A DNA stretch of 64,000 nt from Salvia splendens (taxonomy: Eukaryota > Streptophyta > Magnoliopsida > Lamiales > Lamiaceae): positions 3,162,001 through 3,226,000 of the forward strand of contig NC_056052.1 of NCBI RefSeq assembly GCF_004379255.2, given 5' to 3'. How positions within the stretch are numbered: position 1 is the stretch's first letter; the number at the start of each line of letters is the position of its first letter. The notes beneath the pieces are model-generated. The model saw nothing but the letters and a program-made list of their open reading frames with translations, was not told the DNA's origin and did no database searches. Positions 1 to 9,908 of this stretch are shown here, piece after piece. Made by a program: the position numbers and the translations under genes.

Positions 1-76
1 TTTTAAGATGAGATGAAGTGAAGATAGAGTGAAGAAAATGATAAATTTTGCATATTTCAATTTATCTTAGGGACAG

Positions 77-192
77 AGCAATTGTTTCCACAACTTCCTA
101 TAAATATATGTAGAAAATAATGCACAAAAAATACAGCAATTGTTTCCACAACTTCCTATAAATATATGTAGAAAATAATGCACACAAAATAC
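77..192. repeat. 58-bp tandem duplication
   Basis: A segment beginning caattgtttccacaacttcc occurs at about 79 and again at 137, with one or two differences. The period is 58 bp. It lies in AT-rich DNA downstream of the histone gene and shows no coding signal. Confidence 0.8.
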
Positions 193-851
193 TCCATATA
201 CACCCAATATACGTAGAATTATCACAAAATACAAATAAATTTAAATGACCACCGTTCTCTTCCACCTATAGTCGAAGCCCTTTGAACAGTGTTACATTGG
301 CATTCTACACTGAGTTGGAATTGGGCAAATTAACACATACTGAGGCAACCATTTTACAGTCTTCATCAATTGGGCAAACACACAGTCTTATCAATCTTCT
401 CTCAGTGGACTATATTTGTATTAAAAATGGTTTTTTATAAACAAACAACCAGTATTAACAAATTCAGTCTTAATAAACACCTAATATATAGAGCTATAAT
501 TAATGAACGAATTGTGGAGTGACTGATAGGAATAATACTGAAATGAATAAGAATTTATTCAATGCGAGGATGAATCTCTATATTCTTGCCAAGCATCCGC
601 ATACACATAATGATTACATTTGCACTCCAGGACATAAATAGGAGATTTACTAAAGCTAATTAGTATTAGAATCACATAGATCTAACTTATGTGAATGATC
701 ACTCCCATAAATAAAACAAAATTAATGAAGGCATTTTCTACCATTGATGAAACAAGATTGAATACAGTCGAACAACAAATACCAGATCTACAAACCTTAC
801 CGGTTTCAACTTTCACCATCACACCAAAATTTCAATAAATTAGAGAAAAGC
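193..851. other. AT-rich spacer downstream of histone H4
   Basis: No coding region, RNA gene or transposon end was recognised here. The part closest to 851 will contain the 3' UTR of the minus-strand H4 gene, but I see no animal-type histone stem-loop. That fits plant histone mRNAs, which are polyadenylated. Confidence 0.4.
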
Positions 852-1540
<689 letters not shown>

Positions 1541-2097
1541 GAGCATCCACTATGGGACCGCTGCGCCTATAGCCCAGGCGGGGGCTGTCCCAGGGCGGTT
1601 TATAGTGGGGGAGATGTCCGCCCCCGGGGCGGACGACGAATTTGGGGCGGTATGCGGCGGACGACGGATAGGCGACGGGAGGGCGAGGACGCGCCGGGCG
1701 TCCTTTCGCCGCACCTATAGGCGCGCCGGCCATAGTGGCCGGCGATCGGCGCCCCAGCGGTCACCTCGAATTTTTAATTTTTTTTTATTACTTAACTCTA
1801 TAAATACCACTATCCACCACCTATTTTTTCACCATTTTATTTTAATTAATCGTTGTATAATTTTACCCTTTTGCAATACAACGAATATTCGACCTCAATT
1901 ATCTCGTTTTCTAATTATTTACATTGTGATAATTTTAATTATACTTGATTGAAACTAAAAACATTTTAAAATGAAAATTGATTATAAAATTTGGGGGCTA
2001 TTGGAAGTGTCCACTATAGTGGCGGAAACAAATTTTTGTGGCTATGGACAAAAATTGAGGCTGGGCTATTAGGGTGTCCGCCTTATAGTGGACACCC
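1541..2097. mobile_element. PIF/Harbinger-type MITE with a GC-rich core
   Basis: The left end GAGCATCCACTATGGG and the reverse complement of the right end, GGGTGTCCACTATAAGG, form imperfect terminal inverted repeats. TTA flanks both ends (1538-1540 and 2098-2100), the 3-bp target duplication of PIF/Harbinger elements. It is 557 bp long with no transposase. The first 220 bp are strikingly GC-rich against AT-rich surroundings. A related but longer element lies at 28232-29275. Confidence 0.75.
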
Positions 2098-2100
2098 TTA

Positions 2101-2369
2101 TTATTTGTTGTTATCATTTTTTGAAAAATTGTGTTTGAGATTTGACTAGTATATACACATTAAATTTGGCTCTATCTTATCATTATTAATGACTATACCA
2201 CTGACAACGCTACTCACTAGCTTGGACCTAATGGATAAAACTTTTTAAGGTTCAATCTGAAAATCAATTTGTGATAGAAATAATAAAATCTTATTTACTA
2301 CTCTCTTTACATATAATCTTAAATAAAGAGTGATTGTGGACTTATAGAAGTGGGAGTAGATGTAATAAA
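2101..2369. other. AT-rich spacer
   Basis: Non-coding AT-rich DNA between two mobile elements; nothing recognised. Confidence 0.4.
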
Positions 2370-3052
2370 TGTTAGAAAAGATAGAATTAAATCATAATAC
2401 TATGCACAAGAATACTAGGAGCCAAGAATACTAGGAGCCCAAGTTTCATTATATTTACTTGCTTTGTAATTCCTTGGAGCAGAAGTTCCATAATATTTAC
2501 TTGCTTTGTAATCCCTATTTAAAGGGTGCTATATTCAATGAAAATGGTCATCCAATTCCAAACAAACTGAGTTCTCTCTTTCTCTCCTTTATTACTATGT
2601 TTTCTGCACCATTGATTTTCTCTTTTACTTTTCTTTTTATCCACTTTAACTATTTATTATCATTTTTTCCAAAACAAGGGATAAAAATGGAATAATCCTA
2701 TTTTTCATGGACGGAGGGAGTATGTAGTAATAATACAAATTGGTGGGATTCCAAGGGACCCCACAGCACTGTGTAGGTCCGTCCCTGCTGGCATACTGAC
2801 AAAGGTTGTCAATGCTAGAAGTTTTGAAGATGTTCTTAGCAAATTAAGTATAGGAGATCCTACTACTCAATTTGAGGGGGAGTATTAGAAAAGAAAATAT
2901 AATAGAATTAAATTATAATACTTGAAGCACCATATTTACCTACTTTGTAATCCCTATTTAAAGGGTGCTATATTCAATGATCATCCAATTCCAAACAAAC
3001 CGAGTTCTCTCTTTTATCTCCTTTATCACTATATTTTCTGGACCATTTAACA
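2370..3052 (+). mobile_element. Collapsed Ty1/Copia retrotransposon (LTR, RNase H tail, LTR)
   Basis: LTR-like copies start at 2370 (TGTTAGAAAAG) and about 2883 (TATTAGAAAAG) and share further blocks such as ctatttaaagggtgctatat. The second ends in CA at 3052. The 5-bp sequence ATAAA flanks the whole unit (2365-2369 and 3053-3057), so target duplication is preserved. Between the LTRs only the end of pol survives: 2786-2887 reads as a Copia C-terminus (LTKVV ... FEDVLSKLSIGDP ... EGEY, stop), overlapping a purine-rich tract TGAGGGGGAG as in many Copia elements. About 4 kb of internal sequence is gone. A short Stowaway-end fragment lies near 2699-2722. Confidence 0.75.
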
Positions 3053-3460
3053 ATAAATACTACTCCCTCCGTCCCTTAAAATTTGGCACCATTTGACCTG
3101 GCACTGATTTTAAGAAATGTAATAGAAAGTGGGTTGAAAAAGTTAGTGGCACATGAGTCCTACTTTTATATATTACTCCCTCCGTCCGCCAATAGGAGTC
3201 CCGTTTTTCCATTTCGGGACGTCCGCGATTAGGAGTCCCGGTTCACTTACCATATTTGGAAATTGCAATTTAATACTCCTTACACCCCCAAACCCCAACA
3301 CCTGTCCCTTTTTTTAATTCTCACTCTCTCCATCCTCTCACCTCTCACTCTCTCAACCCCAACACTCTCTCACTCTCTCCATCTACTCTCCTCGTCGAAC
3401 CCTAATCGCCGCCTTACCTCTCCTCCTGAAAATCTAATCGTCACTGACTAGATCGGTGAA

Positions 3461-3952
3461 ATGGACTCCGATTCCGAACCATTATCACCAATATCTCTCT
3501 CACAGACCCCTAACCCCCTTCCATTTCCGCCTCCTCAAACCCTAATCGGCCCCGCCTCGCCTCCTTCCCAGGAATGGGCGTTCGACCCCTCAGAGGCGTC
3601 GATTCCGACCCCAATCGCGACCCAATACTCTCCAATCCCAACATATTCTTGGGAGAACACCGCCTACATGTATGCAACTGTAGTTCCTGAGACTCCGATG
3701 GGCGAAGACCTACTCCCTGAAACTCCGGTGTTTGCTTCGCCTGAGTTTGATTGCACCACCACTGTTGTCCCTGAGACGCTGATGGAGGAAGCCCTACTCC
3801 CTGAGACTTCAGTCACTGAGTTTGAGTGGGACACTCCTTTTGTCCCTCAAACGCCGCTGGTCAGGCGACCGAGAAAACGGCCGATTGAGGAGGAGGAATG
3901 GTACAAGGAAATGTTGGTGATACTCTTGCCAGGCATGAAGGATCTACTCTAA
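3461..3952 (+). CDS. Unknown Pro/Glu-rich ORF inside the mariner-like element
   Basis: I do not recognise this 163-residue product. The first 75 residues are rich in Pro and Ser. The middle holds related motifs: VPETPMGEDLLPETP, then VPETLMEEALLPETS, then VPQTPLVRRPRKRP. The basic RRPRKRP stretch (about residues 133-139) resembles a nuclear localisation signal, and a short acidic helix-prone tail follows. The ATG sits after a C/T-rich leader of about 200 bp that begins just inside the left TIR, as expected for a transcript driven from that end. It converges with the transposase gene. Either it is an accessory protein of the element or a captured host fragment. The intact frame beside a broken transposase argues mildly for a real gene, but no family assignment can be made. 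Confidence 0.5.
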   Translation: MDSDSEPLSPISLSQTPNPLPFPPPQTLIGPASPPSQEWAFDPSEASIPTPIATQYSPIPTYSWENTAYMYATVVPETPMGEDLLPETPVFASPEFDCTTTVVPETLMEEALLPETSVTEFEWDTPFVPQTPLVRRPRKRPIEEEEWYKEMLVILLPGMKDLL

Positions 3953-4079
3953 ATCTGTGAGTCTTTCTTTCAATTTTCCCTTAGAACCACCCCCTACATT
4001 GTTAGGGTTTGGAGGTTCATAGGGTTGGCCATTTATGGGATTCCGAGGGGGTAGGGGATATCTGGCTCTATGATGAACG

Positions 4080-4640
4080 GTGTAGCCACCCCCAATGTTG
4101 GGTTAGGAGGCTGCTCTGTGATGAATTCTTTGTGAGGAGTATTGGTTGTTGGTTTTGTCCCTGCATTGGTTAGTTTAGCCACCCCCAATGTTGGGTTTGG
4201 AGGCTTATTATGCACTGTCCAATGATGATATTTTGCTGAGGGTAATTGGGGTTCCTTGTTTGGTTAATGCATTCTGCCCTGTGATGATATTTTGCTGAGG
4301 GTAAATGGGGGTTCCTTGTTTGGTCAATGCATGCTGCTATGTTGTGGATTGTTGTCTGATTGGACCTGATGATGTGAGGATTAAAATGATGGTGTTTCTT
4401 GGTTAGTTTAGCCACCCCTTAACAGGTTTGGAGGCTGATTAAATTCTGCCCTATGATGATATTTTTCTAAGGGTAATTGGGGTTCCTTGTTTGGTTAATG
4501 CATGCTGCTATGTTGTGGATTGTTGTCTTATTGGACCTGATAATGTGAGGATTAAAATGATGGTGTTTCTTGGTTAGTTTAGCCACCCCTTTACAGGTTT
4601 GGAGGCTGATTATTAACTGCCCATATGATGATAATTTTCT
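4080..4640. repeat. Tandem repeat block inside the mariner-like element
   Basis: The phrase tttagccacccc...ggtttggaggct recurs at about 4083, 4174, 4407 and 4579, and ctgagggtaattggggttcc at about 4234, 4296 and 4470. The longest repeat unit is about 170 bp (4407 versus 4579). The block lies between the two convergent genes of the element and codes for nothing evident. Confidence 0.75.
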
Positions 4641-4776
4641 GAGGGTAAGTAAACTTCACTAAATATGTGCATTAGTACATGTTCTTTGCACTAGTTCTAC
4701 ATACAAAACACAAAAGAGCAGACCTTACTGACCAAAAATATGAAGGTCTTACTACAAAAATAATTCCACTATCTAT

Positions 4777-6208
4777 CTAGAAGCCAAAAGCATTAGCCAA
4801 AGCCATAATGTCATATCCACAACCAGCATTGTTCTCTGGTTGCTGTAAGTACTCCAACACATCTCTCACAAGATCTTCATCTACATCCAGTGCATTGGGC
4901 AGTCCAACAGTTCTTTCCGACCTGGCCTTGTTAATGTGAGGGACCTTGTAATTATTCCCACCCCTAAATACCATGATCTCTGTGAGGCAAGCCTGCAATG
5001 ATAGGAATACTTTGTTTAGGGTTTGTGGTGACAGCTCTTCATAAGAGCTACACACATTCTCCAACAATGTATCAACATTATTGCATGGTTTCTCATGTTG
5101 CAATGTCTGAATGGCTCTGAAAAACCTAGGTCTAAAATATTGGTGTCTGGCGAATTGGGTGGTTGACAAATCAGATGGATTTTAAATCCATCTGATTTGG
5201 CAACAGCCTCAAATTCAGCATCCACACCATTTATGTGGGGTGTGGCATTGTCTTGCTGGATATAGATCTCTTTGCTTGCCCACTCAGGCCACTTGGCCTT
5301 AATTGCTGGTACAATCTGTAAATTTTAAAAAAAACCTAAATGATGATGTTTGTAAAAATAATGATCTGATAGGTTGGGAAAAAGGCATACCCTGTTGATA
5401 ATGCAGTCCCTCATCACACTCTTGTTCACTGAAGAAATTGGTTTAGTCTCAAGTGTGCCTTTAGCCCTATTCTTGGATTTCCTTTGTGCTGCAACCAATT
5501 CAGTAAAAGGGAAATACCCAACTTTCCATCAAATTTGGTTTGGCCATCCAAGCCAAAAACAGGCCTACTTACAGCACACATGAACATGACTTTGGTGATG
5601 AACCTCTTTGACTTGCATGCCCTATATGGCTCAACCTCATCAGGCAGGAGGTAATACCTGTCTGATGTCTTGGTCATATAGAACCATTTTTCATCATTAT
5701 GCACAACATTGTGCATGCTTTCAAACTGAACTCTACATGCATTTATATGTGGCTCAAGTTTACTAAGGCACCACTTCAACCTAGCTAACTTATTTGCATC
5801 AGTTAAGGCAGGTTTGATAGCATTTGTATGTGGCCTTAATTTGGCCTCCTTAATCCACTGGCCTAATGTGCTTTTGCTAACAGACAATTTGTGAGCCATT
5901 TTCCTTATTGAAGACCTTTCAAGTGTGGATAAAGCTCTTACCTTTTCTTCATCTAGACTGAATTTATCAGAATGATGATAGCCTTTAACCTTGCCTTCCA
6001 TGATTGCAGGTTCCCCCCTTTGCATCTGCTGTTTTGCTTTGTTCCAGAGCCTGTAAACTGTCTTCCTGCTAATGCCGTACTCCTCTGCTGCCTCCATAAC
6101 TGCCCCTCTTGTGAGCACTCCATCGATGCTGTGCTTCAGTAGGAACTGCACCACCAAGTTCTTCCTACAGCTGCTTAAAAACATTGTTGTTCTTGACCCC
6201 TCCTCCAT
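4777..6208 (-). pseudogene. Mariner-like (DD39D-type) transposase, frameshifted
   Basis: A cut-and-paste transposase of the plant Tc1/mariner group. The N-terminal half (6208 to about 5530) has two helix-turn-helix-like DNA-binding regions (EEYGISRKTVYRLWNKAKQQ; MAHKLSVSKSTLGQWIKEAK). The first catalytic Asp follows in VVHNDEKWFYMTK. An intron runs from 5390 to 5316 (donor gtatgcc, acceptor tacag). The second part carries YIQQDNATPH and PPNSPDTNILDLGF, the remaining catalytic Asp motifs, and stops at 4777. Two single-base losses break the frame: one near 5527 after the FDGKLG segment, and one near 5133 in an A-run right after the LDLGF motif. Otherwise the family sequence continues in the alternative frames, so decay is recent. 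Confidence 0.85.
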
Positions 6209-6850
6209 CCCAATGATGAGCTTTTTCTGAGGGAGTATGTAATTTTTCCTCTAGTGGTGTTTTTTTGTTTTGTTGAGAGGTTGGCGGAGGTGTAAATGCA
6301 GCTGTGAATGTATTTATAGGAGGCTACTGTAAGAGGGAAAATTTGTGTTAAAATTTCCCTCTAAAATGTTAAAGAGGGAAACTTGAATTGTTTTTGGTCA
6401 CCTCTTGTACGTACTGTAATTAATGTATGGAAGGCAGGTTCTTTGCATCAATTAAAAATTGCAATTAATGTTTTATTTATTCCAGTTTGTTTTTATTTAA
6501 AATAGGAATACTTAAATCCAATTAAATTTGGATTTAACACACTGAAATTATGAACATTTGTTCATATAGCTCAATTTTTGCATTCAACCAACAATTTAAG
6601 TGGGACCCACATTCCACTATCACACTACATTTATTACACACTCAAACTCTTTCTTAAAACCCGTGCCACTTGTGAATGGGACTCCTATTGCCGGACGGAG
6701 GGAGTAGTTTTAAAATAAAATGTGACTGAGAATAAGTTAGTGGAACGTGAGGCCTACTACCATAAATAGTAAAAGTGAAAGGTGACAAATATTTAAGGAC
6801 AAACGAAAAAGGAAATAAGTGACAAATTTTTAGAGACAGAGGGAGGAGTA

Positions 6851-7238
6851 CTATTAGTTAGTTTTCTTTTTGTTGTTTGTATTGAAAATTTTGAATCGGT
6901 TCACCGCATATGAATCATGGAAGTGGAACACAGCATTTTACTTTGTACCCATGGTTTAAAACATAAATGTTTTTTCCATTAATAAACTATATTATTTAAA
7001 TTTCATTTCGGTGTTTAGTGGTAATATTTCCATTTTCCACATTGTTTTGTGTGAACTGGAAAGGCGGAGAGAGTCAGAAAACAAAAGTGGCGGTGGTAAT
7101 AAATAGTGGACATTAATTAGGGATTTTAAGGCATTTTACATACTAGTAGCATCTTATAACTTTCTATTTAAGATTATAATAAAATTTGATTTTTAAATTA
7201 AAAAACAAATCTAAATTGTTTCGCAACAAATCATATAG
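6851..7238. other. AT-rich spacer
   Basis: Non-coding DNA; no recognised element between the Stowaway end and the Mutator-type element. Confidence 0.4.
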
Positions 7239-7248
7239 TACGAGTTTA

Positions 7249-7606
7249 GGAAAATGATATATTGCGCACCACCTAATGTGAGCACCACCCTCGTTCGAAG
7301 CACGTTTAACATTATTCATTTTGATTTATGTATTTGGTTTGATTCTACTACATTAAAAAATGTTATTGAAAATTTTAATTTCACAAATTCATAAAAATTA
7401 CAAATTTATTTGTTATTCTATTCATTTATTTAAAGCTGTAGAGGAAATGAGTGAATCGAGCTTTGAATTTTAATGAATTTTATAAAATTAAAAATCTCAA
7501 TGATATTTTTTAACGTACAAGAATCAAACTAAATATATAAATCAAAACGAATCATATTAAACGTGCTTATAATGAATGTGACAATTGAATAAGGTGTATA
7601 ACATAT
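7249..7606. mobile_element. Mutator-type foldback MITE
   Basis: A 358-bp element whose two arms are inverted copies of each other over more than 120 bp: agcacgtttaacattattca at about 7301 pairs with the region ending near 7566. The flanks carry a perfect 10-bp direct repeat, TACGAGTTTA (7239-7248 and 7607-7616). Long arms plus a 9-10 bp target duplication indicate a Mutator-like non-autonomous element. No coding capacity. Confidence 0.8.
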
Positions 7607-7616
7607 TACGAGTTTA

Positions 7617-9340
7617 TCCTTTAGAATTTTCATTATGGTCGTTCTTGGATTTGCACATAATAGATCGTTAATCTTTTTTATTTTAGTTTAAAACTCAAAA
7701 AGTGTTACCACTATTTCTAGTAAGTGCCGACCCAATCCTTTCGGTAAATGTTCCGTATCAGTTATCACACGAATAATTAAACGCTTTACTTTACATAGTT
7801 TTAGAAATGAGAATATGAGATTTAACATCATTTACTAAGTTTAGTAAAAATTTTGATTTATATTTCAAAATTTGAATGTCATATCACAAAATTTAAAAAA
7901 TTGTCAATTGTCCCATGACAACTATTCTGGGGCAAATTATCAAATTTGATTTGTTTATTTATTATTATTTGTAAAATAAAATTATTGGCCATGTTACATA
8001 ATTCACTTAATATTGAAAAAAGTTAAAATTATTTAAAGGCTTCGCATGGGTTTACAATAAAGATTATGGAACCACTTTTTTTTTATCTGATTAGGTTAAT
8101 TACGGTTCTACACGTTATTGAACTCTCCGTATGTAGATTAGCTATTAGTCAAAAGTATAATTATATATTATATTGACTGTTGTTTTTTACTCCAAGCATG
8201 CCGAATGTTTACCATAACATCATTATATGTGAAATTAAAATTTATAGAAAATAAACTATATACATATAAGGTCAAATACATGTTACGTGATTACCAACTT
8301 GCTACACTAATGTTTTTTTCTAAAAACTGAAACTTGGAAAGCTTCGAGCCATCAATATGTCACCACTTCCTAATCATAATGTATAAACTAAGGCTAAAGC
8401 TGTCGATTTTTTTCAAAATTAATCAATTTGTATATAAGAAACAGAAAAAGTAATGGCACAAATTAAAGAAAAAAGGGGTGCGAATCAAGAATTCTTATCT
8501 TTACTTTAATTACCCAATCATGCACTTAATATTAACATAAAATATTAAGGAAAAAAGTCGGTCGTCGCAACAAAAGTAGGTTCTGGCATAATATATATGT
8601 CGTGCTTGGAATAATATACTATTATTCAAAGCAATAACTTAAATAATTATATAATTGAATATGATGCAGTCCAATAAACATTCACATATGCCACAATATT
8701 TTCTGGAGTTGATAACATCACGTTTCACACGAGAAATGTATGTGACCAATTTATATGTGCATAATAAATTTACATTGTCTGTTCTAACTATAATACATGG
8801 AATGCATGTATTGGCTGGACAGAGATACTTTGTGATTTAGTTCTAAATAATCAGACAAAGGAACAAACTTAAATATTTTTTTTGTAGTATAAAGTAACGA
8901 GAAAAAAATACTTTATTTGGGAAAAAGCCGTTAATTAATGAAGCCAGATAGTTCCACTTTCAGAGTTGCATTCATGCAAATCGAACCTTTGTTCGAATTT
9001 TTCATTTATAGTACTAGTGTCTAGCTAGTAGTATTTACGTTATCTTAGTCGACGAAATGGGAAGTATTTGGATGTGATGGTATAAGTATTTGATGCAATA
9101 TACGAATGGCTAAGAAACGCTCACAAAACTTGCTGCAATATTTATTCTTATTTTTTTAGTTAATTATCTTTAAACCTTTACTTACTCCTCTTTAGTTATC
9201 AAATGAGTATTTTTAGTATTTTTGGCGTTTTTTTATTGTAATTTTTAATAAAATGGATTCCACATTCCACTTATTTATTTTTACTATTTTTGATTGATGG
9301 ATTCCGCATTTCACTTATTTATTTTTCTCATACTATTATT
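7617..9340. other. AT-rich spacer, nothing recognised
   Basis: About 1.7 kb of AT-rich DNA with many in-frame stops. The only ORF of note (8655-8840) has no recognisable features and lacks coding character. Confidence 0.4.
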
Positions 9341-9596
9341 TACTCCCTCTGTCACACAATAATTGTTACTCTTATTGTGGGCACGAGTTTTAAAAAATGT
9401 AAAAAAAATGGTTGAAAAAGTTAGTGTAATGTGTGACCCACTTTTTTATACTGGTTTTATAATAAAATGTGAGTGAAGTAAGTTAGTGGAATGTGAGACC
9501 TACTTACAATTTATGATAAAAATAAAGTGTGACAATTATTATGGGACGGACCAAAATGAAAAAAAAAGTGACAATTATTGTGGGATGGAGGGAGTA
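9341..9596. mobile_element. Stowaway MITE
   Basis: Ends TACTCCCTCTGTCACACAAT and the inverse (attgtgggatggagggagta) form TIRs bounded by TA dinucleotides. It is about 250 bp and non-coding, and lies roughly 300 bp upstream of the WAT1-type gene, so it could sit in its promoter. Confidence 0.85.
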
Positions 9597-9908
9597 TAAC
9601 ATTAATAGGTAGCATTTAAAATTAGATTTTACTTTCTCCTAGTAAAACATCTCTAGTAAAACATCAATGACTTTTCCTATAAGATATAAGTGAAATCATC
9701 ATCATCCCCAAGTCTGTGAATGCCAAACCCCAATATTAAATTTTTTGCTTATATTTTCATTTTCACTTTTAAGTTTCCCTTTCCATATTAATTTTATACG
9801 AGAGATTCCTTCCCTATACTTTCTTCTCTCTCTCTCTCTCTCTCTCATGTAAACTTGGTATTTATACCCCAAATGTGTCGAGGTAGAAACATAAATCCAA
9901 GTGCAAAA

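Larger units (their letters stand above)
3176..6704 (-). mobile_element. Mariner-like element (plant MLE), 3.5 kb
   Basis: Terminal inverted repeats are CTCCCTCCGTCCGCCAATAG on the left and the inverse of CTCCCTCCGTCCGGCAATAG on the right, near-identical over about 27 bp. Both ends are flanked by TA (3174-3175 and 6705-6706), the Tc1/mariner target. Inside are a transposase gene on the minus strand (4777-6208), an unrelated ORF on the plus strand (3461-3952) and a block of tandem repeats between them. The length fits plant MLEs; the second ORF is not something I associate with them. The frameshifted transposase means this copy cannot now supply its own enzyme. Confidence 0.9.
3061..6850. mobile_element. 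Stowaway MITE split by a mariner-like element
   Basis: The left half (3061-3175) starts TACTCCCTCCGTCCC, and the right half (6705-6850) ends with the matching inverted sequence (tagagacagagggaggagta). The halves also share internal MITE features such as the aaatttggcacc / gtgacaaattt ends. Removing 3176-6704 plus one TA leaves a normal-sized Stowaway element of about 260 bp with TA at both outer borders. The MITE must therefore predate the inserted element. Confidence 0.8.

Noticed and set aside
4033..4415. Minus-strand ORFs over the mariner-element repeats
   Set aside because: Their repeated NPTLGVA/QTRNP motifs come directly from the tandem DNA repeats; no start or family support.
9873..9908. 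Alternative upstream ATG of the WAT1-type gene
   Set aside because: In frame and possible, but the family N-terminus begins at the next ATG (MGESKAIL...); the extra MCRGRN segment is atypical.
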